From: Umbilicaria muhlenbergii
Taxonomy: Eukaryota; Ascomycota; Lecanoromycetes; Umbilicariales; Umbilicariaceae
DNA: 64,000 nucleotides
NCBI GenBank assembly: GCA_000611775.1
Contig: KK106981.1
Coordinates: forward strand, 1,238,792-1,302,791
Direction of reading: 5' to 3'
The notes under the pieces were generated by a model, which was not told the origin of the DNA, did no database searches, and was given only the letters and a program-made list of their open reading frames with translations. This document shows, one piece after another, positions 33,752 through 46,312 of the stretch. A program made the position numbers and the translations under genes. Within the stretch, counting starts at the first letter, position 1. Each line of letters begins with the position of its first letter.

Positions 33752-35250
33752 TAAGCATGATCTGATGTCTCACTCACTGAGTGAAGTGAATTAAAATGTA
33801 GCAGAGAGCATTGAGCAGATGAGCTGTCATGAGGTGAGTTTTAATGTGTGAGCTCAAACTGTCTTTTCTGATGAGCTGTCATTTGCAAAAACTGGTAACC
33901 AGAGGTTAACAGGTGAGGTTGAACAGCAGATGAAGTTAAATTATTCATTGAGGTTGATCTTAATAAGGTAGTTGTGTGCATGATATCAGAATTAACCTGA
34001 CTTTGAGTAATTTCATCTTGACTGATTATATTCACTTCCTTTGCAGTGATGTTTTGATTCTTGAACTCATCTGAATTCTTCCTTTAAGATCTGATAATTG
34101 ATTTCTTGTTGCTGTTCTCTTCATCACTTCTGTCTGTCAGCTTTTTAGCCTCTTTGCTCACTGTCATGTTCTTAAATGTTTTAATGAGTTTGATGAGATC
34201 AGGTTCTGAGTTCAGCTCTCTCTTTCACTTATCATATAAAGCTTTAACTGCCTTAAATTTAAAATTGTAGTCAGTCACGCCTCCTCACATGACTGCTGAG
34301 ACTGATTTGAAAGATCTGAAAAGATCATCACTTCTCACTCAGTAAATATTCAAATCATGCACCTCAGACAGCCTGATCCTCAAATTTAATGAAATCTGAT
34401 GCTGAATGTGCTCCTTCTCAGCATCACTCAGGAAGTGATATAGATCATATAATAACAGTTGATATGATGACACAAGAGAAGTTATTCAGTTGCTTCAGTA
34501 ATCCTCTATCATTTAAAGGATTTCATGCTCAGTTGCATGTGTGTACTTCAGCTTTTCAGCTCTCACTGTGTCATAAAGTGCATTTAAATCAAGCAGGTTG
34601 TTTAAGATCTTGCTTTTTATGAAGAGTCCTCTGAGGTTTAAGCTCATGTTGTATGACTCTGATGTCATATCCTTCTCACAGGTGTTGAGTATTGTGAATT
34701 AATGATAATATTCATGCACATGCAAACAAAGTGACCTAATAAGCTTGAAATGAGGTTTCACCACTCAGGCAGAAAGTTGAATTTAATGAACTTGTGTGAC
34801 ATGAGATCAGACTGATCAGTATAACATCACTCACACTGATGTAAAGTGACAGTGAGAGGTTTTATCTCATTCAACAGTTGCACTCTGATTGCAGAGTTCT
34901 TTATGTTCACTGACAATATGAATGATGTAGAGGAGAAGAGATCTTGAATTCATTTGTTAAATTCACTCAGCAGCTCTGAGTGCTTCTGAGGTTGAATGAG
35001 AGATTGTGAAGAAGTTTCATGCATTTAATTGATAAACATTATGTCTCACTTCTGCTCATTTGAGGACTTCATCTTTCACTGTAAATTTTAAAGTGACTGC
35101 CAGATGATGAGCTATTGCTACAGTGTATCATCATGATGAGAGTGTTGCTGAGAGAAGCAGAAGGTGATGTCATGAAGATTAAAAAAAGTGTTCAATGAAG
35201 AGAGTAGTAAAAGGCAAGAAGAGTGTTGATGCAGTGAATCATGAGAAGAT
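33752..35250 (-). pseudogene. Hypermutated coding relic of unknown family (right part)
   Basis: Minus-strand frames broken mostly by TGA. Readable pieces: SEISVNIKN-like segment FILSVNIKNSAIRVQLLNEI (about 34.9 kb), TLHQCE-stop-CYTDQSDLMSHKF (about 34.83 kb, two Cys three residues apart and a later His) and FNFLPEW. An open piece at 33841-34035 ends at the B2 boundary. Position and strand suggest it is the other side of the relic at 7.95-9.94 kb, split by the family B elements. No family recognised. Confidence 0.4.
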
Positions 35251-35327
35251 GTGATGCTGCTGATGATAATAAATTAATGAATGATGAAAAGTATCTGAAC
35301 CACTGTTCTGCAACACTTGTAAGCATG

Positions 35328-35386
35328 TTCAATGAATGATAGATGTGTTCATTGAATTAAACTCATGTTCATTGAATTGAATGAAA
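35328..35386. repeat. TTCAWTGAA motif cluster 1
   Basis: Three copies of TTCAATGAA/TTCATTGAA with about 20-24 bp spacing in non-coding sequence. The motif is palindromic except for its centre base. Confidence 0.65.
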
Positions 35387-35389
35387 AGA

Positions 35390-37000
35390 ACACACCAAGG
35401 GTGTGTGCTTTTTCAACAATTTTAATCATGACACATTATCTTGATTGAGGTTCTGCTATATTAGTATATGTTATCTGTTGAAACCGTGCAGGCAAGGAAA
35501 GCTGTAATGTCATTGAAAGAGATTTAAAGAGTTGAAGTGTCTCTCAACTCACAGATATTCACATTGCACATCAATGAAGAAAGAGACTGATCATCATTCT
35601 GCAGAAATCTTGAGTTTTTACCTTATTCTTTATGCATTTCACCTTATAGTAGTATAATGAAGGCTCAACATATCAGAACAGCTGTATCATTGATTTAAAT
35701 ATGTTTATGTAACCCTGATTATCAACTCTGAAGATACTTACATCATGACAGTGAGACACCTGTATAATGTGAATGAGATCAGAAGAGTGATGTTAATTTT
35801 CAAGTATCATGAAGACTTCTTTTGTTAACTTTAAGCTCAAGATGTTTCATGAGAAGGTGATCAGTTTTAACAAGTATTCATTGCAACTTCATGATTGATG
35901 ACATTCCTGATACTTCTTGCGTGCTGAGAAGAGACTGATGACTCAGGTGAAGCTCATATCATTTCAACTTTTAATGTTGTCAAGCTGCATTCACATGCGT
36001 GATAATTTATAATCTTGAGTGAAGATTGATGACCTGAGCATTAATAATAAAACATAAGAGGCAACACCTGCATCTCATCAACTTCACACTGATGAATTTG
36101 TGACTGTGTCTTGAAGACAGAGGGGTTTAAACTGTAGTAATGATGTGATGTAGTCAGGTCAGGAAGTCTGTTCAGAATATTTCTTAAAATGATGATTGAT
36201 GACAGGTGCTCAACAACATACATTGAGTATACAAGCTTGCTGATGAGAGAACTTGATGAAAGGCTGTGCATATTTCTTTCAATACTTGAACAACAATGAA
36301 AACTTTATTAAGAATCAGTCATATATCTTCTGTGTAGTAATTATCAACTGAGGATTAAAGTTTTAATTAAGGCCTCCTTTCAAGTCTTCTGCAGCATGAA
36401 CAAGCTTTTCTCAGTTTTCAAAATTATCAGGATTCTTGAGCTAAACATCATGTTAACAAGACTGTATTAGCATGAACAGCACATATGTTATTAAACATAT
36501 CACTTCAGTGTTAAGCTTTTTAAGTTTCATGTTCTTCTCCTTCATACTGTCAAAGCTGTAATCACTCATCACACAGAAAATCAGCACAGTGCTGCATGAG
36601 AAGTGATTTACTGAGTAGTGAGAATGTCTGTCTAACAATGAGAAGTTATGATGCTGTAACATGAGTTGTTAATTCAGTTTTTTAGGCTCAAGATGAGACT
36701 GAGGAAGATGTAAAAGTTCTTTATCTTGCTCATTTATAACATTTTAAGTGATGAGTTCAAGCAGGTGAGCAAGATGAGGAACATCATTAATTGATTCATT
36801 TACACTTGATTTTACAGCATCTTAATCACATGAGTATAAAGTATATGTTCTGAGATGAGAGTGTCATGATCTTATCAGTTCTTTTAACTTGATAAATGCA
36901 TCATTTTTAATCACCTTGCCTGAGGCCCTCCTGAAGGTCATGTTTTAAATGATAATACTACATGTGCTTATGATCACTGTCAGTCTTTCTTGTCAGTGAA
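35390..37000. other. Hypermutated region with weak minus-strand coding remnants
   Basis: Open minus-strand pieces at 36041-36271 (contains ILRNILNRLPDLTTSHHYYS, faintly F-box-like) and 36453-36662 show no reliable family. The region lies just downstream of the PRP28 fragment on the same strand. Nothing else was recognised. Confidence 0.3.
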
Positions 37001-37009
37001 GCTGCTGTT

Positions 37010-37880
37010 ATTCTTGATCTTTTTCTGCTCACTGCCTTTTTGTAATTTTTATTGCACTGCCTCATGTTTCTGAAGCTCCTCAGGAACCCTTGAGATTGAT
37101 GACTTCATCAACATTTACTTAAGATCATATTTAGAGATCAAGTCAGTAAAATGCTTAAAAGTTATTGATCATTAATAAGTAAATCTTATATAATGTCAGT
37201 GTCCTCATTGTTAAGAAACATAATAACAACATCACTCTTGTCAGCATGATTCATATGATCAATTTGATGCATGTAGCTCTTGATGTTCATTGTCATATTG
37301 AAGTTGATCACAAGACTGATGTCTTGCACATTAATACTTTTATCAGTGAGATTTGTAGCAATCAGAACATCAGTAGTGCTGTTGTATATGAATGTCAGCA
37401 CAGCCTCTCTCTGCTCTTGTGATTTATTATCATGAAGAGTGACTGATAAAAAGCTCATATGCTTGACGTCTCTAGCAACAGCATCACAGTTTTGTTTGAT
37501 ATTAACAAAGATGATGATTGAAGGTGTGAATTTTCTTGAAGACAGTATCTTCAAAAGCTGTTTCTTCCTCTTATCTTCTCTGTTGATGAATTTAACATGC
37601 TGTTCAATCATCCTCACAGCCTCACTCACATTACTTATAATAATGATAGCAGGCCTGCATAGATATTTTCTGATGATGCACTCAACAGCTGAGGGCATAG
37701 TGGCTGTGTACATCATTATTTGTTTATAACAATCTTTGTCACTCAAGTGTTGACTCATCATAATGACATCCTCAGCCTCTTCTGAGTCTGGCTTCATGTT
37801 TGCAACAGGCAGGGTGTTCAGAATCTTATTAATCAGTTCTTTAAAACTGAGGTCCTCTGTGTTCTGCTCTTGAGGTTGAT
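37010..37880 (-). pseudogene. PRP28: C-terminal fragment of spliceosomal DEAD-box helicase Prp28
   Basis: Prp28 (human DDX23) is the U5 snRNP helicase that drives the U1/U6 switch at the 5' splice site. The fragment begins just after where the DEAD box should be (NKILNTLPVANMKPDSEEAE) and keeps motif III as MYTATMP, then RPAIIIISNVSEAV, FVNIKQNCDAVARDVKHMSF and motif V as ATNLTDKSINVQDISLVINF. Motif VI is HQIDHMNH where HRIGRTGR is expected. The C-terminal tail SSISRVPEELQKHEAVQ lies further on (about 37.05-37.11 kb), after a non-coding stretch (about 37.11-37.18 kb) that looks like a retained intron. Changed residues (G to D/S, R to Q/H/K, D to N) are all explained by G:C to A:T changes. It lacks the Walker A lobe, so it cannot be a helicase. 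Its open frame (37186-38010) runs 5' into unrelated sequence. Confidence 0.82.
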
Positions 37881-38028
37881 CAACTTTGAAGCATTTGCTG
37901 CTGCAAGATAAAGGTGTGATATGAGTGTAAAGTTTATGATCATTTAAGTATATGTTTTCTTCACTGTAGTGAAGTCCTGAGCAGATGTTGTAATGATAAA
38001 TGCTTATCATGTTGTCTCCTCAGTCTTA

Positions 38029-39003
38029 AAGTAGTAATCTGAATGACATTATTCATCTCATCATCTCTGCTTATTGAATTCACATAGCTGCTGTTACAGA
38101 GGTGTTGCTTTTTCCTTGATGTTAAAGCCTCACAATCAAGGTCATTGAGGTTCATGAATCTCATATCTTTTTGTGCAAACAGCACTTGTGACTCTACTGT
38201 TGTTGATCATGAGCACTTCAAACTCTGTTGATTCACAACTTGAATGATGTTGATTGACTGCTTGCAAGTATTAAAGTCAGCCTCACATTAAGCTTAAGTA
38301 GTGCAACATGATGACACTGTTTCTTGACTACATGATGACGCTGTTTCTTGAGAAGTAGTAGTCTGAATGACATCATTCATCTCATCATCTCTGCTTGTTG
38401 AATTCACATAGCTGCTGTTACAGAGGTGTCACTTTTTCCTTGATGTTGAAGTCTCACAATCAAGGTCATTAAAGTTCATGAATCTCATATCTTTCTGTGC
38501 AAACAGCACTTGTGACTTTACTGTTGCTGATCATGAGTGCTTCAAACTCTGTTGATTCACAACTTGAATGATGTTGACTGACTGCTTGCAAGTATTAGAG
38601 TCAGCCTCACATTAAGCTTGAGTAATGCAACATGATGATGCTGTTTCTTGACTACATGATGATGCTGTTTCTTGAGAAGTAGTAGTCTGAATGACATCAT
38701 CTGTCTCATCATCTCTGCTTGTTGAATTCACATAGCTGCTGCTACAGAGGTGTCACTTTTTCCTTGATGTTGAAGTCTCATAATCAAGGTCATTAAAGTT
38801 CATGAATCTCATATCTTCTTGTGTAAACAGCACTTGCAACTCTACTGTTGCTGATCATGAGTGCTTCAAACTCTGTTGATTCACAACTTAAATGATGTTG
38901 ACTGACTGCTTGCAAGTATTAAAGTCAGTCTCACATTGAGCTTGAGTAGTGCAACATGATGACACTGTTTCTTGACTACATGATGACATCATTTCTTGAC
39001 TAC
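38029..39003 (-). repeat. Tandem repeat of about 324 bp, three units, open as 108-codon repeats
   Basis: Three units of 323-325 bp, marked by TCATATCTT at 38161, 38484 and 38809 and by GAATGACAT(T/C)AT near each unit start. One minus-strand frame runs through all three with few TGA/TAA stops and gives a repeat containing AQKDMRFMNFNDLDCETSTS and YVNSTSRDDEMNDVIQTTTS. The 108-codon period keeps phase, so the array was probably part of a protein. Not recognised. It lies upstream, on the same strand, of the PRP28 fragment. Confidence 0.75.
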
Positions 39004-39811
39004 TGTATCTGTGAGAGGATACCTTCAGTGTAGTAATATTCAGTGTGAGGTTGATGATGTCAGTGATGATTTGTTGATTTTAATCATGATGATCTCATGC
39101 AACTGCCTCTTCACAATATGACAAGCAATCTTCACTCATAACTTTCATACACCTGAATCTCAACTCATAAGACTTCAAGGTAACTGTTTCATTTCATTCA
39201 GAGTGAGTTGATCACATGTAATTCAGCCTTTACTCTTGTCTTGTCATAAATTCTTGAAATTGAGCTCAGACAATGTAGAAATTGTGACTCAGCTTGTCAA
39301 AGTCTGCAATAGCAACTGCCTGCTCTGCTTGAACATGATTTATATCATCATGTAGTTTTCCTTCTCATACTCTTCTTTCTTGTTTAAGATCCTCTCTTCA
39401 ACTCAGATACTGCAATCATCTCTGTGTTTCTGAATCTTGCTTGAGTAGTGACTTCATATCACACATCAACTGACCTCATTTCAAATCACACTGATAATAT
39501 TGAGGTGAAAGTGCAGCTGTAGTAATATGTAAGGTGATTGTGATAAATGATTAATAAATGTGATGAGACTACTAATTCAATTGAGTGAGCAGACAGTGAG
39601 TAAGTGAGATAAAACTTTACTGACAAGTACCTTAATTGCATGCATTCATGCAATTGAAGTTCTATGTTCATTGAATCACATTTTGCGTTCATTGAATCAT
39701 GATTTTGCATTCAATGAACCAGGTATCACCTCTGTTTGTTGACATGTTATGATATGTGAGAGGTCTCAAAACTAATGCTTTTAAATTATGATAATTTAAA
39801 GAGGGCTCAAT
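39004..39811. other. Hypermutated region up to element A2, with TTCAWTGAA cluster 2
   Basis: No supported gene. At 39667-39719 are three TTCATTGAA/TTCAATGAA copies with about 22-bp spacing. The rest may be 5' sequence of the repeat-protein relic (minus) or of the Plavaka element (plus). Confidence 0.4.
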
Positions 39812-40572
39812 TGTAACAGGTGATGTTGTAGTGATGAAGATAATACAATCATTCAATGAACTATATCAATGTTCATTTAATCACGGCGCTTGGTTCAATG
39901 AACTACTGATCACATGTAGACTTGAATAAGCTAGAAGGTGATAAACTTATGAGATTACATTTGATACATGAGTTGAGCATGAGCTCCTAATTATGAATCT
40001 ACCTGTGATTATATAATACTTTAAAAGACTCATGTGTGACTGTACTGCTCTGCATGTGTAATCTTACTGCTCAGGGTGCTCATGCCCTGAGCATCATGAG
40101 CAGTTGAGTGCTCAAGGTGCTCATGCTCTGAGCATCATGAGTGATTAAGTGCTTGAGGTGCTCATGCTCTGAGCATCATGAGTGATTAAGTGCTTGAGGT
40201 GCTCATGCTCTGAGCATCATGAGTGATTAAGTGCTTGAGGTGCTCATGCTCTGAGCATCATGAGTGATTAAGTGCTTGAGGTGCTCATGCTCTGAGCATC
40301 ATGAGTGATTAAGTGCTTGAGGTGCTCATGCTCTGAGCATCATGAGTGATTAAGTGCTTGAGGTGCTCATGCTCTGAGCATCATGAGTGATTAAGTGCTT
40401 GAGGTGCTCATGCTCTGAGCATCATGAGTGATTAAGTGCTTGAGGTGCTCATGCTCTGAGCATCATGAGTGATTAAGTGCTTGAGGTGCTCATGCTCTGA
40501 GCATCATGAACAGTACCACATGTACGCCTGCTATGTGTACTCAACAGGTATCATTTAGTGAGAGGTGTAACA
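39812..40572 (-). repeat. 3' LTR of A2 with 41-bp minisatellite expansion
   Basis: 761 bp against 433 bp for its partner; the 328-bp excess equals exactly 8 x 41 bp. About ten 41-bp units lie between roughly 40090 and 40510. Nine carry the same variant (GTGATTAAGTGCTTGAGG at 40141, 40182 and so on to 40469). Units are near-identical to each other, while the rest of the LTR is as mutated as other copies. Confidence 0.93.
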
Positions 40573-40673
40573 TTAGCTCCTCTCTCAACATTTTCATCCT
40601 TGAAAACTCAACCTTCCTCATGCCTTCATTTGATATCAGAAAGAAGAAGTCATCTACTTCTCATCATTCTCAT

Positions 40674-41264
40674 NNNNNNNNNNNNNNNNNNNNNNNNNNN
40701 NNNNNNNNNNNNNNNNNNNNNNNNNNNNNNNNNNNNNNNNNNNNNNNNNNNNNNNNNNNNNNNNNNNNNNNNNNNNNNNNNNNNNNNNNNNNNNNNNNNN
40801 NNNNNNNNNNNNNNNNNNNNNNNNNNNNNNNNNNNNNNNNNNNNNNNNNNNNNNNNNNNNNNNNNNNNNNNNNNNNNNNNNNNNNNNNNNNNNNNNNNNN
40901 NNNNNNNNNNNNNNNNNNNNNNNNNNNNNNNNNNNNNNNNNNNNNNNNNNNNNNNNNNNNNNNNNNNNNNNNNNNNNNNNNNNNNNNNNNNNNNNNNNNN
41001 NNNNNNNNNNNNNNNNNNNNNNNNNNNNNNNNNNNNNNNNNNNNNNNNNNNNNNNNNNNNNNNNNNNNNNNNNNNNNNNNNNNNNNNNNNNNNNNNNNNN
41101 NNNNNNNNNNNNNNNNNNNNNNNNNNNNNNNNNNNNNNNNNNNNNNNNNNNNNNNNNNNNNNNNNNNNNNNNNNNNNNNNNNNNNNNNNNNNNNNNNNNN
41201 NNNNNNNNNNNNNNNNNNNNNNNNNNNNNNNNNNNNNNNNNNNNNNNNNNNNNNNNNNNNNNNN
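40674..41264. other. Assembly gap, 591 N
   Basis: Run of N inside A2. Flanks align to A1 at about 15732 and 16745, so about 1,012 bp are expected if A2 matches A1. Open frames spanning the gap are artefacts. Confidence 0.98.
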
Positions 41265-44200
41265 GTTGAAACTGTAATTGATGTAGAATGATGATACTTC
41301 AGTTGTCTCTGTTGCTGCTGAGTTGTATGTTAACTGAGCTATCAGTAAGAGTTCTACTCAATTAGTTTGCTGATAATTAACATAGCACTGTAGGTACTGT
41401 TTCATAATTTGATTTAATAATTCTGTCTGCCCGTTCATCTGAGGATGATATGATGTTGATAACTTGTGATGTATCCTCAACTGGTCCACTAATGATTTTT
41501 AAAACTTGAAGGTAAAGAGTTTATCTCTATCAAAGATTATCTCCTCTGACAGTTCATAGTTGACTGTTATAATTCTTAAAAACATATATGTGAGTTCCTC
41601 TGCTGATGATGCTTCATTATAAGGTATGAAGTATTCATACTTCATAAATCTGTCAGTGATAATTAATATCAAATCATAAACTGCTTTCATCAGGGGTTCT
41701 TTCAACTTTGATAACTTAATCACAAAGTTTAATGTGATGCTTGCTCATGATCTCAATGATGTCCTTGATGACTTGAATAAACTGTATGATTTATGTTGAT
41801 CTGCTTTACTTCTTCAGCAGATGTCACATTTCTGAATGACTTCTTCAATCTTCTTTTTCATGTGTGAGAAGTAGTATGTTCTTGTGAGTCATTCTATCAT
41901 TTTGTTGATTTCTTGATGACTGTGTGTCTTGTTGAAATGACTTTCTTCTATTAGTTTTCATTGAAGACTAATAGAAACATAAATCAAGCCTTGAAAAAAT
42001 AGTAAGCTTTTCTCCTTTTTGAAGCTTTCATGATCTTTAATATTCTGAAGAACCTGCTGTGCTAACTTATCATTCTTCAACACTTTTTAAATCTCATTTT
42101 CAAAAATGTTGTCCTCTACCTGTATGATGAGGTTGAACTGTTTATTGAAGAACATGTTCCCTTGCTCATCCTCTCAGAGGATAACATGACTGATGATCAG
42201 CTTATCTTGTAAGTAATCAGCTTATTGATTGAGAGCATTCACTTTGACATTCTCTGATTCTTTTTAATAATGAATTTTAAAATTATACTGTGACAATTCT
42301 TCTGATCAACGTACCTGTCTTTGATTTAAGACTTTCATTGTCATGAAATACAACAGATTTTTATGATCTGAGTATACCTGAACCTCATGTTTAAGTCCTT
42401 TTAAATACACATGTCATTATTTGAATGCATCAACAATAGTTAACAGCTCCTTGTCATGTATTTCATAACTCATTTCAGCACTTGTAAACTTTCTCAAATA
42501 GAAAGCTACTGAGCACAGACGTCTCTTATCATCTGATTGATTGATGCATGTTTCTATAACTTCATCTGATGCGTCTGTTTTGAGCGTAATAGATTTCTCA
42601 GGGTTGAAACTCACAAGAATCAGTTGAGAAGTGAATTTCTTCTTTAACTCATTGAAGGCTTTCTGTGCTTCAGGTGATCATTTGAATTTCTGATTCTTCT
42701 TGATCAACTTCATTAGAGGTGATGTGATTTTTAAATACTTTTCAATAAACTTCTTATAGAAGTTTGTGAACTCAAGAAAGAACTGTACTTCCTTGATGTT
42801 CTTCAGTACTGATCATTCAATCACAGATCATATCTTCTCAGAGTTCATTCATAACCCTTCTGATGTTATAATGAAACTCAGGAAGTGTACTTCCTTGAAA
42901 TGAAAAAAACTCTTCTCAGGCTTTATCTGTAATCCTGCATTTTGAAGCGCCTGCAGGATCTTACAGATGTGCTGAACATGCTGCTTCTTCAACTTGAAGT
43001 AAATCAGTATGTCATTGAGATAAATGATCACAAACTGATTCAAGTATTCTCACAGTACATTATTAATAAAAGCTTGAAAAGTTGCTGACGTGTTTGTCAA
43101 TTCAAAAGGCATTACTAGGTACTCATAGAGTCTGAACCTTGTTTGAAATGCAGTTTTTCATTCATCTCCTTCTTTGATATGAATCTGGTTGAAGGCTCCT
43201 GAAATATTGAACTTAATGAATCACTGCACTCCCTGAAACTGATCCTGCAGTTTTGAAATGAGCAGCAAAGGGTAACTGTTCTTGATGATAATGTTGTTCA
43301 ATGCTTGATAATTGACACACAACCTGAGTGAATCATCTGATTTTGGCATGAACAGTATTGAATATTCAGCTGAAGATTGTGACTCTTGTATGAATCCTTT
43401 TTGTAAATTCTCTTTTAAGTATTCTCATAAAGTGTTTAACTTCTGAGGTGACAATGGGTAGATAGGTTGCTTCATTGATGTGTAATCTTTCATGATCTTG
43501 ATTTCATGATCTCATTCTTGATGTTTTAACAAGGCGTCTTGATCCTTTACAGCTGTAAACAATTCCTTGAAGTCTTTATATTCTTTAGGGATAAATAACT
43601 TGATAACAGAGTCTTGATCATCTTTGACTCATCTGCTTCATAATACTTTTGCATCAGGATTCTTCAGTTCCTCATGTGTTTCTTCTGCTGACATAGTGAA
43701 GATCTTCACACCTTCAGGTGAGTTCAGGACTGAATATAATTTATTTAAATTATCACCCTTAATGAAGTATATCTCATTTTCAGCTCAATTGATCATTGAA
43801 TTGACTGCTCAGAGTCAAGGTATTCTCAGGACTATATCACTTCCTGATTGCTTCATTATGTTGAATTGAATTTTCTCCCAATGTTGATCTAAACGCATAG
43901 GCGTGGGAACCGTCTCTCAGTTTACTCATTCATTGTTGTGTTTCATAAAGGTCTCATTGAACCCTTGAAGTTTAAAGGGATTCTGCTTCACCTGTGTTTA
44001 AATTACATGTTTCACAGCAAATCCTGAGTTCATGAAGTTCCTTGTGCAGTCACTGTCTATTAGCAGTCAGGCTGACTGGTCATTAATTTTAACTTAAACA
44101 TGAAAGTTGCTCATGTCTTCCTGTGCTGCAGTGGTGAACTCTCATCATCATTCACTGCCTGAAGACTTAAAAATAAGTGTCTCTGAGAGCCTCTGACCTG

Positions 44201-45710
44201 AAGGGCCTTCTAGTTTTTTGAACTAGAAGGAGAGAAGCTTAAGTTCTTTTTTACATACTTAAAGTCTTTCAGATTCACTCTCTTTGCTGAGTGTTTGTTT
44301 GAATCTCTTTTGAAGTATTCACTTCAAAGTTCTCATACCTTCATATGAAGTTCTCATGAGATGTGTGCTCTGTCAGAGGTAATGTATCCCCCTCTGATGA
44401 TGAACTGAGAACCTTTTGAAGGTGTCTTCTTGATTATATCTCAGTAATTGATCTCCTTGTGATCTTGATTTTGTGTAAATGCATCTTGAATAATGTAAAG
44501 GATCTGATCCTTTATCTTTGTTACTCACTTCACATACTTTTCCTTTTTGCTGAGGGTGTTGAGTATTTCAGTATATGTTTGAATTCACCTTTCTTCATGA
44601 GTAGTTAATCATTTGTTGTTGTCTTCTTTCATGAGTTCTCCTGAACCTTCAGAAGATGTTACCTTCACAAAGTCTTCCTCTTCACTGAATGAGGGTATTG
44701 TATCATTGCTGTCAATGTAGTTATCTTTCAAGTTAAATTGATCTCATCTGACTTGATGTCTCTCTGCGTCTGTGACAGGGTTTCTGTGAGAGGTTGCAGC
44801 ATACTCTTTTGCCTTCTTTGATTGATGTGAAAATCATTCAGAGCTGTCTTTGTCACTCTGATGAACTGTACAGCTGTCATCATAGCAAGCTGTTCAAGAC
44901 ATAGCATTGTGCTGAACTGATTGCTTCAGGGTCAGCTCTTTTAGTGCAGCAGTGTATGTCTTCTTCTTTGATGAAAAGGTTTTTGTTGAGACTCAACAAT
45001 TGCGTGTGAAATGTCCTGATTTTCCACAGTTATAACAATTTCCTTTAACTTTAGTACTCTTTAATAACTGCTTGATCCCTCTCTGAAATCAGTTCCTATG
45101 AAAGGTCATATCAATTTCCATTGACTGAGGGTCATAATAGGGTTGATTGTTATACTGAGTGCTTTCATGAGGCTTGTTTGCCTTTGGCGGTACATAATTC
45201 TTCTGGCTTTTTTTCATAGATCTTTCATATGCGCGGTTGTTGATGATGACTGACTTTTCAATCATTTTGATCAAAGTGCTTGATCACTCTGATCAGAAGA
45301 TTTCATCTTTGATGAAGTTCTTCAAGTCTTTGTAGTACTGCATGGTTAAAGCAGTGTCATCTCAGTTCATATACATGACATGTCTCTGAAAGTTGACTGT
45401 GTACATCATGGCAGCTTCTTTTTGCACAATATTGCAAATTTCTCACTCTGCAGTCCTTTCTTGATTAATGATCTTAAACATGATTCTTATCTGCTTCTTG
45501 AACTCCTCTAGACTGAAGAAGATTTCATTTATCTCATCATCATGATTCTTCTTCTCATTTTTCATATAGTCTCAGAGGGTCAGCTTAAATCAATTGAGGA
45601 CATTAAACCTTAAATAAAAAGATGTATACAACATCTTATCAGCTTCCTTCTTGAACATGATGTGATTGAGATGAATGTAAGTATCAAGCTGAGTGAAGAA
45701 TGAACTCAAC
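41265..45710 (-). pseudogene. Gag-Pol polyprotein relic of element A2
   Basis: Minus strand, colinear with A1: Gag from about 45.7 kb, CCHC knuckle near 45.03 kb, protease near 44.05 kb, RT about 43.35-42.85 kb (open 42849-43043 with YLNDILIYF), RNase H about 42.6-42.3 kb (KTDASDEVIETCINQ) and integrase about 41.9-41.27 kb, cut by the gap. Compared with A1 it keeps some CpG that A1 lost and the reverse, for example CCGCGC here against TCACGT in A1 near the start of the 45.25-kb match. Confidence 0.88.
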
Positions 45711-45879
45711 ATTCTTCATTCTCTTAAGAACTTGTCTGATGATGAGATCTTGATCTTCATCCCTGATGACGTCAGACTTTTAATGACTGATGAGTCACAA
45801 CTGAAAGTTGCCATCCTTTCAAGGGACTCATGAGTCACAGTTCATTTCATGACTGATATCTTGATGATGATGCTCAAAA

Positions 45880-46312
45880 TGTAACAGGTGATGTTGTAGT
45901 GACAGGAATAATATAATCATTCAATGAACTATATCAATGTTCATCTAATCACAGCACTTGATTCAATGAACTACTGATCACATGTAGACTTGAATAAGCT
46001 AGAAGGTGATAAACTTATGAGATTACATTTGATACATGAGTTGAGCATGAGCTTCTAACTATGAATCTACCTGTGATTATATAATACTTTAGAAGACTCA
46101 TGTGTGACTGTACTGCTCTGCATGTGTAATCTTACTGCTCAGGGTGCTCATGCCCTGAGCATCATGAGCAGTTGAGTGCTCAAGGTGCTCATGCCTTGAG
46201 CATCATGAGCAGTTGAGTGCTTGAGGTGCTCATGCTCTGAGCATCATGAGCAGTACCACATGTACGCCTGCTATGCATACTCAACAGGTACCGTCTAGCG
46301 AGAGGTGTAACA
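45880..46312 (-). repeat. 5' LTR of A2
   Basis: 433 bp, TGTAACAGGTG...GAGGTGTAACA on the plus strand. It has two full 41-bp units plus a partial one. It keeps ACCGTCTAGCGAG where the 3' LTR has ATCATTTAGTGAG. Confidence 0.92.

Larger units (their letters stand above)
39812..46312 (-). mobile_element. Element A2: family A Ty3/gypsy chromovirus, minus strand, with assembly gap
   Basis: Bounded by reverse-oriented LTRs 39812-40572 (3', expanded) and 45880-46312 (5'). Flanks are TCAAT (left) and TTGAT (right); both derive from TCGAT by single CpG transitions on opposite strands, a likely decayed TSD. Internal sequence is colinear with A1. The 591-N gap (40674-41264) replaces the integrase end, chromodomain and antisense ORF. 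Confidence 0.88.

Noticed and set aside
37439-37729. 96-codon plus-strand ORF
   Set aside because: Shadow of the PRP28 fragment on the minus strand.
40090-40510. CRISPR-like array
   Set aside because: The 41-bp units are directly adjacent with no variable spacers, and they lie inside an LTR whose other copies carry two to three units. It is a minisatellite.
40506-41291. Long open frames across the N run
   Set aside because: They are open only because N codons are not stops.
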